Shown in pieces: positions 23,843 to 32,693 of a stretch of 64,000 nt of DNA. Location of the stretch: the NCBI GenBank assembly GCA_009845995.1, contig VXYK01000037.1, forward strand, positions 1 through 64,000. Direction: 5' to 3'. Numbering within the stretch: the first letter of the stretch is position 1; the number at the start of each line of letters is the position of its first letter. The notes under the pieces are model-generated. The model made no database searches. It was not told where the DNA came from and saw only the letters and a list, made by a program, of their open reading frames with translations. The stretch is from Acidimicrobiaceae bacterium. GTDB taxonomy: Bacteria; Actinomycetota; Acidimicrobiia; Acidimicrobiales; Aldehydirespiratoraceae. The position numbers were made by a program, and so were the translations under genes.

Positions 23843-25160
23843 CGATCCGGCGAACTTCGGTCTTGATGGACTCAAGCGCCTCTACGGTGTCGGTGTTGTT
23901 GGCGGCTTTCTCCAGCGCCACCGCTATTCGCGTCGCTGTCCTGCGCCCTGCCTTGCCGGTTTGCGATGAAGCGCGACCACTTCGACCTCCCGTCCGTTTT
24001 CCGGTCTTCCCAGATCTGCGACGAGCCTTTGCCGCTTCTGATTCGCCGGCGCGATAGCGATCGTTGGCGTGGCTGACCCACTGGCTGACAAACGTCTTCA
24101 TGTCATTCCGCAATTCGTCGGGCAAGGTCACGCGCATCTTGCCTAGATCGATACGAAACGCGGCATCCATCTCCGGGGCGAAGTCAATTGCAGCTCGTGC
24201 TAGCTTTATGTGTTCGTCACGTTTACGCAAGCCGCACCAGCCTCCGTCCTGGATGAGACGGTTGGCCCGATAAATCCAGAGGCCTTGCGACTCGTTCCAG
24301 CCGCGCCGACCTCCGGCAGCGGAATGAGACTCGCGCGTTTCGAACTCATGGCTCGTCGGGAGCACAAAAGGCGTCAACAACGCGGCACCACGGAGATTCC
24401 CCGCGTGCACTTCATACTGCTGCTCCGGCCAAGTTTCTGTTTGCGCAGCATCGCGACAGAACGGGTCCCACGCGCTCACTACTTCGTTCTCGATCCAGAT
24501 CCTTAGGCGAGGCCGTCTCGGAACGGTGCCGTCAAGAAAGCGGTGAAACACCATCCCTAGATATTGGTTCAGTTCTTCAAGGCGTCGATTGAAACCATCG
24601 CGTGCGGCCTTACCAGCCGGAGCCGCATAACTCCGAAGACGGTCGAGGTTCTCCCAGAGGACGACCGTACCTACGCGTTCCCTAGAAAGAGGCTCGCTAG
24701 CTCGCACCGGCACCGAATCTGCTGAGACCACTTGTATTTCCCAACGATTTGATTCGCTTAGGTGGTCCAAGTCATGCACACGACAATGAATCGGTTTGTC
24801 TCTGCGCGGTCGAGTAGCAACGGTGAGGCGTCTGCACTGCGAATGAGACGCCGTCTTGAGACCTATACCGAATTTGCCGAGGTCGTCGGCCGCGTACTCC
24901 TCCACCTCAGATCCAAACCGCAGGGCCTCGTTCAAGACATCTGGGGCCATGCCGCGGCCGTTGTCCGCGATACGTATCCACGGATCGCCTTCGTTGAAGC
25001 GAGCAGTGATCTTCACTTCGGTGGCACCCGCCACAATGCAGTTGTCAATGAGATCGGCCAGCGCCGTGTTGAAGTCGTGCCCGGTATCGCGAAGCGTCTC
25101 AGAGAGCCGACGCGCCGACGGTACGACCTCCTTGACTTCGGCATCATTTTGCGAACTCAT
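23808..25160 (-). CDS. MORC/MutL-like GHKL ATPase
   Basis: ATPase of 450 residues with the GHKL nucleotide pocket at the N-terminus. N-box ADLIDNCIVAGA (Asn about 40), DNGRGM (residues 66-71) and GKFGIGLKTAS (95-105) are all intact. A MORC/MutL-type S5 domain follows. The C-terminal 90 residues are Lys/Arg/Ser-rich (KARRRSGKTGKRTGGRSG) and probably disordered and DNA-binding. ATG at 25160 overlaps the upstream stop as ATGA. Related ATPases in C5-methylase/Z1 gene sets are thought to remodel or scan DNA. The gene looks undamaged, unlike its two neighbours. Confidence 0.85.
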   Translation of the reverse strand: MSSQNDAEVKEVVPSARRLSETLRDTGHDFNTALADLIDNCIVAGATEVKITARFNEGDPWIRIADNGRGMAPDVLNEALRFGSEVEEYAADDLGKFGIGLKTASHSQCRRLTVATRPRRDKPIHCRVHDLDHLSESNRWEIQVVSADSVPVRASEPLSRERVGTVVLWENLDRLRSYAAPAGKAARDGFNRRLEELNQYLGMVFHRFLDGTVPRRPRLRIWIENEVVSAWDPFCRDAAQTETWPEQQYEVHAGNLRGAALLTPFVLPTSHEFETRESHSAAGGRRGWNESQGLWIYRANRLIQDGGWCGLRKRDEHIKLARAAIDFAPEMDAAFRIDLGKMRVTLPDELRNDMKTFVSQWVSHANDRYRAGESEAAKARRRSGKTGKRTGGRSGRASSQTGKAGRRTATRIAVALEKAANNTDTVEALESIKTEVRRIDDRSASDLGWR

Positions 25161-25513
25161 GCCGCCGCGTGGACCTGCGTCGGGCTGATGGTCACCTCAG
25201 ATGATTCGCACAGTTCGTTAACGGGACAATCACCGCATCCCGGCGACCGCGGACGACAGACAGACTGCGCGAGATCGGCGAGCGCGATGTTAACGGCGAG
25301 CGGGTCTGTGGCGCTGGTCACGACCTTGGCGAGGTTCAGGCGCAATTCAGACCGGGTTCTGGATTCGGCACCAAGTAAGCGGTCAGCAACGCGAAGTGCT
25401 CCCGTCGTCGGCACGAGATCGCGTTCTTGCAGCCCCGCCGCCGCAAGCCAGTCCGCTTCAGACGCACCCAAATCGACGGCCTGAGCCACATCCGCGACGG
25501 ACCAACCGTGCAA
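25157..25513 (-). CDS. Endonuclease III-like FeS domain, frameshifted from the methyltransferase
   Basis: This frame encodes the last two thirds of an Nth/MutY-like fold. The 4Fe-4S loop is complete: CRPRSPGCGDCPVNELC (C-x6-C-x2-C-x5-C). The frame is open upstream to about 25592 and reads GLGNDTRARKIAQRIEDASR, which continues the methyltransferase frame if one G is removed from GCGGGCC at 25580-25592. The ATG/GTG calls inside (25513) are therefore not true starts. The catalytic Asp of the glycosylase family (VDT) is replaced: the aligned segment reads VPTTGALRV. An inactive DNA-reading domain attached to the methylase is the likeliest interpretation. Confidence 0.6.
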   Translation of the reverse strand: MHGWSVADVAQAVDLGASEADWLAAAGLQERDLVPTTGALRVADRLLGAESRTRSELRLNLAKVVTSATDPLAVNIALADLAQSVCRPRSPGCGDCPVNELCESSEVTISPTQVHAAA

Positions 25514-27095
25514 CTGGACTGCTCTCGATGCGTCCTCGATGCGTTGAGCAATCTTCCGGGCGCGGGTGTCGTTGCCAAGCCCGGCCCGCGAGCTTTCGCT
25601 TGCTCGTGCTGTCGATTGATTCCGGTTCAGGCCATCGCGTCAACGCCGTCCGTGCCCAGTCGTCTCCTGATCCTTGCCGACCGCACAGGATCGACAGTAA
25701 GACCGCCCATGGCTCACCCTGTTGGTTCCGTGGACTCGAACGCTGCTCGTGCCACTCAAGCAGGCGTCGATGAAGCTCTTGCCGTGCCTCAAGCGCATCG
25801 TTGGACCCGGGAAGAGGAAGTTCGTCTGGACCATCGAGAGCGGTTAGCAAGGCCTTCCCAACGGCTGTCATCAACGCAGGGGGTGCTGCGTTGCCGATCT
25901 GCCGAAATGCGTGACTGCGGGTGCCCTCAAAACGGAACCGATCCGGGAACGTCTGAATGCGTGCCGCCTCGCGAACGGACAGAGTGCGGTCCTCTTTTGG
26001 ATGGATATACCAGTAGCCATCCTTGGCGAGATGAGCGGTGATAGTTCGAGAAAGATCGTTAGCATCCAGCCGCTTGTATTTGTCTCGAAAAATGTCGGAG
26101 CGATATCGCCGGAGCCTTTCCGGCAGAGCATCGTATTTTGTCTTGGGCGTCATGAGACTGAACGCTTCGCGGTCGTCGTCGCGGACCGGCCGAGTGATGT
26201 GATCCCAAACTATGTCTTCGCTGATTTCGGGTATGCCCGCGCGTGCCTCACGCTGAAAACAACTCGCTGGTCCGCTATACGGCTGGCAACGCTCTCCAAC
26301 CCACTGATCCAAGACCGGCAGGTCTCCGATGGCCTCGTCTACGGTGACCCAACAAGAATCCGTCGCTGGCCAGTCGAACCGGATTCCATCTCGAAGCGCG
26401 ACAAAAATCAGTCGCTGCCGCTTCTGGGGAACACCGTGGTCGCTGGCCCTGACGATTCGAAAATCGACGGAGTAGCCCATCGCTTCAAGACGGGAAGCCA
26501 TCGTTCGCAGGATCCTTGAGTCGTCTCCCAGAGCCAGCCCAGGGACATTCTCCATTAGGACCGCCTTCGGCTGGATGCGAGCGGCTATCTCCAGCATCGC
26601 GGACCACAAGTCAATTCGTTCGTCTTTCGCGGGCCGCTTACCTTGGGCTACCAGGGAACGTAGCTTTGACTGACCCGCCGTTGAGAAGGGTTGACATGGC
26701 GGCCCACCGGCAAGCACGTCCACATCAATACCCGCTAGGAGGTCGACAACTTGAGCGAGCCCTTCTGGACTCGACAGGTCAGTATCCAATGCCAACCCGG
26801 GAAAGTTGGCACGGTGCGTGGCCAACGCGTGCTCATCATGGTCAACCGCCAAGACAACCTGTATGCCTGCGTTCTCAAGCCCAAGCGACAAACCACCCGC
26901 GCCGGAGAAGAGGTCAACTGCAATCGGACGATCCAGCGCCTTCACCCACGCGGTCCAGTCGTCTCGACTGGGGGCATCCGGGTGAGACGGCAGTTCTAGC
27001 GAATCAGACCGCGACTGGGGCACGCTTCCTGCAAGACCGCAAGTCGGCGATTGTTCAGGCCCCAAGGTGGGAGAGGGCGAACCCTGGTATGACAT
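25458..27095 (-). CDS. C5-cytosine DNA methyltransferase (with N-terminal half of a fused Nth-like domain)
   Basis: Methyltransferase of the Dcm/HpaII class. Motif I is AVDLFSGAGGLSLGLENAG (about 59-77), motif IV GGPPCQPFS with Cys134, motif VI ENVPGL, motif VIII QKRQRL, and motifs IX-X RTITAHLAKDG and QIGNAAPPALM. All are intact, so methylation of cytosine in a specific DNA site is likely. After about residue 425 the sequence becomes Nth/MutY-like (LLEWHEQRSS, EPWAVLLSILCGRQGSGDDW) and then loses the frame at 25580-25592. First gene of the five-part defence operon. The first 45 residues are Ser/Pro-rich, so the true start may be further in. Confidence 0.88.
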   Translation of the reverse strand: MSYQGSPSPTLGPEQSPTCGLAGSVPQSRSDSLELPSHPDAPSRDDWTAWVKALDRPIAVDLFSGAGGLSLGLENAGIQVVLAVDHDEHALATHRANFPGLALDTDLSSPEGLAQVVDLLAGIDVDVLAGGPPCQPFSTAGQSKLRSLVAQGKRPAKDERIDLWSAMLEIAARIQPKAVLMENVPGLALGDDSRILRTMASRLEAMGYSVDFRIVRASDHGVPQKRQRLIFVALRDGIRFDWPATDSCWVTVDEAIGDLPVLDQWVGERCQPYSGPASCFQREARAGIPEISEDIVWDHITRPVRDDDREAFSLMTPKTKYDALPERLRRYRSDIFRDKYKRLDANDLSRTITAHLAKDGYWYIHPKEDRTLSVREAARIQTFPDRFRFEGTRSHAFRQIGNAAPPALMTAVGKALLTALDGPDELPLPGSNDALEARQELHRRLLEWHEQRSSPRNQQGEPWAVLLSILCGRQGSGDDWARTALTRWPEPESIDSTSKRKLAGRAWQRHPRPEDCSTHRGRIESSPVARLVRRGCGSGRRFGCV

Positions 27096-27174
27096 TGCAC
27101 GACCCTACCACTGGTGGTGTGACAACCGAATTGATCCGCGGGCGTACGCCCAAATGCAACAACCGTCAGGGCGG

Positions 27175-28917
27175 TCAGCGTCGGCCGCGGACTAGGCGGC
27201 CGGGACGGGCACCGGTGTCTGCGCCTTGCTTGCGGGTGATCTGCCCGGCGACGATCGTGGCCACGTAGCCCTCGGCTTTCTGGATCAGCCGTCGTCCACC
27301 CGCTGGAAGGTCGTGGACCAACTCTGGCGTGCGCAGGTTGATCGTGTCGTGATCGATGATGTTGATGTCGCCGCGCCGGCCAACTTCGATCGTGCCTCGG
27401 TCACCCATACCGAAGAGTTCCGCGGTGTCTTTGGTCTGCTTGCGCACAACCCACTCCAACGGGAGTTTCTCGCCGCGTTCGCGGTCGCGTGTCCAGTGCG
27501 AAATCATCGTGGTCGGCAACGAAGCATCGCAGATCAAGCCGCAGTGTGCTCCACCGTCACCAAGTCCCACCACAGCTTGGGGATGCGTCAACTGCTCACG
27601 GATCACGTCGTGGTTTGAATCCACATAGTTGTACAGCGGTGCCATCAGCAAAGCCCTGCCGTCCTCTTCGAGGAACGCGTCGTATGCAGCTTCCTCGGCT
27701 GACACGCCGTTGGCTTCTGCGATTGCGCCAACAGAACGTTCCCTGGTCGGCTCGTAGTTCGGCGGATCGCCGAGCACATAGAGGTTGTGAAGCATCCCGG
27801 CTATGAGCATGGCGACACCTTCGTTCACCGAACCACGCTCCGTGCGTTCGACGTTCTCCTCAGCAAGGATTGCGGCTCGAACCTCGGGACGGCGAAGTTC
27901 CACGATTCGCTCTTCGATCCGCAGATCGGCCAACGCGAGGTAGGTGGGGCGCAACATGAACGGATGCCCCGTCTGAAATCCGACCAGAACTCCGAAAGGC
28001 CTTCCCGCAACCTGCGGATAGAGCCGGGCGCCTTCTTCAGTAGCGGCAAGCGAAGCCGCCATCTGCTCTTTCCACAGATCGGGTGCGCCCGGTACCTGCA
28101 GCATCGCAAACGTGACCGGTTGACCGGTTTCCGCCGAGAGCCTGCGCATCCAATCGACTTCTTTCATTGGAGCCACAAGATCAAGCCCCGCGGCACCGGC
28201 GGGCGCGAGTTCGAAGACTCCACCTCCCCCGTCTCGCAGAGCTCGACCCAGCGCAAACAACTCGTCCTCGGCCGCGAAGGTGCCTGGCACGGGTTCGCCA
28301 TCCATCGCCCTGTGCCCGATAGTGCGAGACGTGGACACGCCCAGAGCTCCGGCTTCTACGGCTTCCTGCACTATCTCAGCCATGGCGTCTATCTCGCCCG
28401 GTGAGGCAGCTTCGTTGCGCGCGCCCCGCTCACCCATCACATAGGCACGCACCGACCCGTGCGGAATTTGAGTACCCACATCCACTGACCACCGGCGCTG
28501 TTCCAGAGCATCGAGGTACTCGGGGAACGTCTCCCAGTCCCACTCGATACCCTCGCTCAAGGCCGCCCCGGGGATGTCCTCGACTCCTTCCATCAACTGG
28601 ATCAGCCAGTCCTCGGTGCCGGGCTTGACCGGGGCGAACCCGACCCCGCAGTTGCCCATTACCAGGGTCGTAACACCGTGCAGCGACGTCGGCTCCAACG
28701 TTTCATCCCAGGTGACCTGGCCGTCGTAGTGTGTGTGCACGTCGACAAAACCCGGTGTTACCAGCAGGCCCGCGGCGTCAATGACCTCGCGGGCTTCGCC
28801 TTTCAGGTTGGGGCCGACCGCGGCGATGACTCCGTCGGTGATTGCCACGTCAGCGATGAATCGGTCCGAGCCGGTCCCATCAACCACGGTCCCGTTGCGG
28901 ATCAGAAGGTCAAACAT
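27175..28917 (-). CDS. N-acyl-D-amino-acid deacylase-like amidohydrolase
   Basis: Amidohydrolase of 580 residues of the D-aminoacylase group. It begins MFDLLIRNGTVVDGTGSDR, with the metal-binding strand VDVHTHYDGQVTWD at about 61-74, a GNCGVGFAPVKPGTEDWL loop, DGGAHCGLICDASLPT near 440, and the C-terminal small barrel ending RPGRLVRGR. Such enzymes hydrolyse N-acyl-D-amino acids, dihydropyrimidine-like rings or related amides using zinc. It is followed by a 48-base gap from a close paralogue (28966-30693), probably one transcription unit made by tandem duplication. The substrate is unknown. Confidence 0.82.
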   Translation of the reverse strand: MFDLLIRNGTVVDGTGSDRFIADVAITDGVIAAVGPNLKGEAREVIDAAGLLVTPGFVDVHTHYDGQVTWDETLEPTSLHGVTTLVMGNCGVGFAPVKPGTEDWLIQLMEGVEDIPGAALSEGIEWDWETFPEYLDALEQRRWSVDVGTQIPHGSVRAYVMGERGARNEAASPGEIDAMAEIVQEAVEAGALGVSTSRTIGHRAMDGEPVPGTFAAEDELFALGRALRDGGGGVFELAPAGAAGLDLVAPMKEVDWMRRLSAETGQPVTFAMLQVPGAPDLWKEQMAASLAATEEGARLYPQVAGRPFGVLVGFQTGHPFMLRPTYLALADLRIEERIVELRRPEVRAAILAEENVERTERGSVNEGVAMLIAGMLHNLYVLGDPPNYEPTRERSVGAIAEANGVSAEEAAYDAFLEEDGRALLMAPLYNYVDSNHDVIREQLTHPQAVVGLGDGGAHCGLICDASLPTTMISHWTRDRERGEKLPLEWVVRKQTKDTAELFGMGDRGTIEVGRRGDINIIDHDTINLRTPELVHDLPAGGRRLIQKAEGYVATIVAGQITRKQGADTGARPGRLVRGRR

Positions 28918-28965
28918 TTTGTGGTCCTAGTCTTTTGCTAGCTGGAATCTTGTCATCTAGTCATC

Positions 28966-30693
28966 TCAGGCGGCGCTGCCGGCTCGCACCAACCGCCCCG
29001 GGCGCGCACCCGTGTCGGCATCGTCCTGGCGGGTGATCTCGCCGCTCACGATCGTCGCCCGGTAACCCTTGGCGGGTTGCACGAAGCGTTTGCCGCCCGC
29101 CGGCAAGTCTCGGGCAACGCGGGGCGCCAGGAGTGACAGATTGTCGAAATCGACCACGTTGAGGTCCGCTTTCGCGCCTACTTCGATCGTTCCCCGATCA
29201 TCGAGGCCGAAGAGGCGGGCGGTGTCGTGGGTCTGTTTCTTGACGATGAACTCGAGTGGCAGCTGCTCGCCGCGGCTGCGGTCGCGAGCCCAGTGAGTGA
29301 GCAGCCAGGTCGGTTGCGAAGCGTCGCAAATCACTCCGCAGTGCGCTCCCCCGTCGCTCAGTCCGACGACTCCCGCAGGATGCTGCAGCATCTCGCGCAG
29401 CGCATCGCCGTTGCCGTCGGCATAGTTGAGGAAGGGGAACAACAACAGAGCCTTGCCTTCGTCCTCAAGCAGCATGTCATAGAGCAGATCGTCGAGTTCG
29501 CGGCCCTGGGCGGCGGCCATCGCTTTGATGGTGCGTTCGGGTCCTGGCTCGTAGTCGGGCGGATCGCCCAGAACATAGATTCGATGCAGCGAACCCAGAA
29601 TGAACTGCGAGAATGGGTTGTTTGTAGCGGGGGTCTCAGCGAGGATCGCTGCGCGTCGCTCGGGTCGGCGAAGCTCCGTCACCAACTCCGGAAGCGGCAA
29701 GTCCGCAATTTCTTCCCAACTGGGGCGCTCACGCCAAGGACTCAGGCCCTCGAGCCCCAACAGGATTCCGTTGAGTCGACCTGCGATCTGGGGATGCAGC
29801 GACGCTCCTGCGGCGGCTGCAGCGGCTGAGCGATCCATCAACGCCCGCCACAGCTCCGGTTCGTCGTTGATCTGGACCAGCACGAACGACACCGGTACTC
29901 CCGTCTCTTTGGAAATGCGCACCATCCAGTCGACTTCGGTGTGAGGGGCGACCGTGTCTTCACCGGCCGAACCCATCGGTGCAAGTTCCAGCAGCCCGTG
30001 TCCCGCGTCCGCGCAGCCCTTGGCGAGCGCATAGAGCTCATCTTCTGCGGCGAACGTGCCGGGTACCGGTTCACCGTCCATGGCTGTGTGCGCAAGGGTC
30101 CGGGAGGTTGACACTCCGAGAGCTCCGGCGGCCACCGCTTCACGAACGATTTTGCGCATCTCTGCGATCTCTTCGCTGTTGGCGGGTTCGTTTCGGGCGC
30201 CCCGCTCACCCATCACGTAGGCGCGTACCGCCCCGTGGGGCACGAGACAGCCAACGTCAAGCCCCCAGGACCTGCCTTCGAGACTGTCGAGATATTCCGG
30301 GAAGGTCTCCCATGACCAGTCGATGCCCTCAGCCAACGCAGCTCCGGGAATGTCCTCGACGCCTTCCATCAACTGGATCAGCCAGTCCTCGCTGCCAGGT
30401 TTCACCGGAGCGAAGCCGACACCACAGTTGCCTGTGACGACGGTCGTCACTCCGTGACTCGCAGAAGGTTCGAGAACCGGATCCCAGGTGACCTGTCCGT
30501 CGTAGTGCGTATGCACGTCGACAAAACCGGGGATCACGATGCACCCCTGAGCGTCGATCTCTCTTTCAGCTTCGCCTTCCAATTGGGGACCAACGGCCGC
30601 GATCTTTCCTTCGAGGACCGCTACATCGCCCACGAATCGGTCATCTCCTGTGCCGTCGATGATGACTCCGTTGCGAATCAGTAGGTCATACAT
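28966..30693 (-). CDS. N-acyl-D-amino-acid deacylase-like amidohydrolase, paralogue
   Basis: Protein of 575 residues, closely similar to the product of 27175-28917 from first to last residue (MYDLLIRNGVIIDGTGDDRF, VDVHTHYDGQVTWD, GNCGVGFAPVKPGSEDWL, DGGAHCGVICDASQPTWLL). The start at 30693 is preferred over an extension of 28 codons since AAAGGAAAAG precedes it and family similarity begins here. It is the first of the pair. Differences are concentrated in the middle of the protein, so the two may have different substrates. Confidence 0.82.
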   Translation of the reverse strand: MYDLLIRNGVIIDGTGDDRFVGDVAVLEGKIAAVGPQLEGEAEREIDAQGCIVIPGFVDVHTHYDGQVTWDPVLEPSASHGVTTVVTGNCGVGFAPVKPGSEDWLIQLMEGVEDIPGAALAEGIDWSWETFPEYLDSLEGRSWGLDVGCLVPHGAVRAYVMGERGARNEPANSEEIAEMRKIVREAVAAGALGVSTSRTLAHTAMDGEPVPGTFAAEDELYALAKGCADAGHGLLELAPMGSAGEDTVAPHTEVDWMVRISKETGVPVSFVLVQINDEPELWRALMDRSAAAAAAGASLHPQIAGRLNGILLGLEGLSPWRERPSWEEIADLPLPELVTELRRPERRAAILAETPATNNPFSQFILGSLHRIYVLGDPPDYEPGPERTIKAMAAAQGRELDDLLYDMLLEDEGKALLLFPFLNYADGNGDALREMLQHPAGVVGLSDGGAHCGVICDASQPTWLLTHWARDRSRGEQLPLEFIVKKQTHDTARLFGLDDRGTIEVGAKADLNVVDFDNLSLLAPRVARDLPAGGKRFVQPAKGYRATIVSGEITRQDDADTGARPGRLVRAGSAA

Positions 30694-30782
30694 GGACTCG
30701 TCTTTTCCTTTCCAGCGAAGGTTGACCTCTACTCTAGGGCGGTCGCGTCCGTTAGCTCGAATCCGTGTTTCAGCCAATCGAC

Positions 30783-31340
30783 CTACGTCATAAGGGCGTC
30801 CACGAGGCCGCTGAGATGACGATCCAGCCGCTCAGCTGTGACTCGGTATGCAGCCAACGGTTCACCAGCGGGGTCATCGATTTCTTCCGCGGGGCGCCCG
30901 ACAAAGTTGCCGTCACGCATCGACCCGATCATCTCGATTCGTTCTCTCATTGCTGTTGCTGTGGGGGTCTGCAGTCCCAGCGGCGGGGAGGCTGCCGCCA
31001 GACGCCCGAACTCGCCAGGCAGGAAGACTCGCGACTTGAGTTCGCTGTCACGTCCGATCACGGCGCCTGCATGGATTCTGGTCATGGCCACAACCAGGTC
31101 GACATCAAGATCCCCGCTACTGATGCGTCGACTGACGTGCCCGCCGATATCCAATCCCATCTCTGTCATAGCGGTAACCGCATGTTTGCTCGCCGGGCGC
31201 TGCGACCAGCCCAACGTCCCAGCCGATGCCACGGCTGCTTCGATGCCCGCCTGGCTGAACCGCTCTCGCAATATCGCCTCACCCATCGGAGAGCGACAGG
31301 TGTTCCCTGTGCAAACCACCAGCGCCCGCAACTGAAGCAT
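30783..31340 (-). CDS. Low-molecular-weight protein tyrosine phosphatase
   Basis: Phosphatase of 185 residues. The active-site loop VVCTGNTCRSPMGEAIL gives C10-x5-R16, and the general-acid loop is EIDDPAGEP near residue 152. These are the complete LMW-PTP signatures. Family members remove phosphate from tyrosine in regulators or in polysaccharide-export kinases, and related proteins reduce arsenate. It has about 30 residues more than the minimal family length. It stands alone between an amidohydrolase and a divergent CoA-transferase. Confidence 0.85.
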   Translation of the reverse strand: MLQLRALVVCTGNTCRSPMGEAILRERFSQAGIEAAVASAGTLGWSQRPASKHAVTAMTEMGLDIGGHVSRRISSGDLDVDLVVAMTRIHAGAVIGRDSELKSRVFLPGEFGRLAAASPPLGLQTPTATAMRERIEMIGSMRDGNFVGRPAEEIDDPAGEPLAAYRVTAERLDRHLSGLVDALMT

Positions 31341-31484
31341 TCCTCAGCTTCGCACAGCCCGCGTAAAACCCCTTGCTCGACAAGCCCGAAAGTGTCTCAT
31401 GGTTACTGATGGGCCAGACTGATGGGCCGGGCTGAGAGCTCGGGGCAACTCAGTCGACAAACGGGAGCAGAGAGGAGTAGAGCA

Positions 31485-32693
31485 TTGCCAGGGCCACTTG
31501 AGGGTGTACGAATCGTTGAGCTCGGAGTGTGGGTCGCGGGGCCCGCCGCGGGGGGAATCTTGGCGGACTGGGGCGCCGATGTGATCAAGATCGAGCCTCT
31601 GGGGGGCGACCCGGCCCGCACCTTCCAAACCATGCTCGGCGGCGACATGCCGACCAATCCGGTGTTCGAACTAGACAACCGCTCCAAGCGGAGCATCGCT
31701 TTGGACATCTCCGACGACGAAGGTTTGGCAATCGCCAAGCAACTCATCGCAGATGCCGATGTGTTCGTCACGAATGTCCGCCTCGCCGGACTCGAACGCC
31801 TCGGCTTGGACCATGAGACTCTGCTCGCTGAACATCCTCGGTTGGTGTACGCGGCGATCACCGGGTTCGGCCTTGAAGGACCTGACAAGGACCGCGCAGC
31901 ATACGACATCGCCGCTTTCTGGGCCCGATCCGGGATCGCCCACATGCTCACCCCGCCAGGAAGCGACCCGCCCTTCCAGCGCGGTGGCATGGGCGACCAC
32001 AACGCCGGCATGGCAGCCGCCGCCGCTGTTTCAGCCGCTCTGTACAGCCGCGAACGCACGGGTCGAGGGCAACTGTACTCAACCTCTTTGTTCCGCACAG
32101 GGATCTATACGATCAGCTTCGACCTGTCGGTCACGGTGGGTTGGGGACTAACGCTCGGCGTCGGCAGCCGAGAAACCATGTACAACCCGACGACCAACAA
32201 CTATGTGACCAGCGACAACAAACGCTTCTGGGTGGTCGGCCTTGAAGCTGATCGGCACTGGCCGCCGCTGGCGCGAGCCGTGGGGCACCCGGAATGGATC
32301 AGCGACGAACGATTCGCCACCGCGGCCGACCGCGCGAGGAATGGCTCTGAGCTGATCGGAGAGCTCGACAAGATCTTCGTCACCAAGACCCTGGCCGAGT
32401 GGGCAGAGATATTCGCTACCGAACCTGACTTCTTTTGGGCGCCAGTGCAATCACCAGACGATCTCCTCGCCGATCCTCAGTTTTATGCGGCGGGAGCGCT
32501 CGTGGAGGTACCCGACGAGTCTGCGACGACCTCGATGATCGCCACACCAGTCGATTTCGACGGTACACCCTGGGCACCGCGCTGTCTGGCCCCGAAACTC
32601 GGAGAGCACACCATGGAGATACTCGACAGTTTGGGGCGTTCCGACGATGCAGAATCACTGGCCGCTCGGGGTGTGGTGGGCATCCCCACATGA
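31485..32693 (+). CDS. Family III (CaiB/BaiF) CoA-transferase
   Basis: CoA-transferase of about 402 residues. Typical features are VRIVELGVWVAGPAAGGILA near the start, GADVIKIEPLGGDPAR, the LDNRSKRSIALD segment, and GMGDHNAGMAAAAAV, whose Asp is the expected catalytic carboxylate. These enzymes move CoA between acids such as carnitine, bile acids or 2-methylacyl groups. The start is taken as TTG at 31485 because GAGGAG lies just upstream and similarity begins there; a frame extending to ATG 31422 adds 21 weak residues. Its ATGA overlaps the start of the lipoprotein gene. Confidence 0.82.
   Translation: MPGPLEGVRIVELGVWVAGPAAGGILADWGADVIKIEPLGGDPARTFQTMLGGDMPTNPVFELDNRSKRSIALDISDDEGLAIAKQLIADADVFVTNVRLAGLERLGLDHETLLAEHPRLVYAAITGFGLEGPDKDRAAYDIAAFWARSGIAHMLTPPGSDPPFQRGGMGDHNAGMAAAAAVSAALYSRERTGRGQLYSTSLFRTGIYTISFDLSVTVGWGLTLGVGSRETMYNPTTNNYVTSDNKRFWVVGLEADRHWPPLARAVGHPEWISDERFATAADRARNGSELIGELDKIFVTKTLAEWAEIFATEPDFFWAPVQSPDDLLADPQFYAAGALVEVPDESATTSMIATPVDFDGTPWAPRCLAPKLGEHTMEILDSLGRSDDAESLAARGVVGIPT

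Noticed and set aside
20069..27095. Dnd, BREX or DISARM system
   Set aside because: No dnd genes, PglZ, BrxC-like protein or DISARM helicase set is present; the GHKL plus Z1 plus C5-methylase combination is different.
32435..32689. Extension of the glutaminyl-cyclase frame
   Set aside because: It would precede a perfect lipoprotein signal peptide and overlaps the CoA-transferase in another frame.
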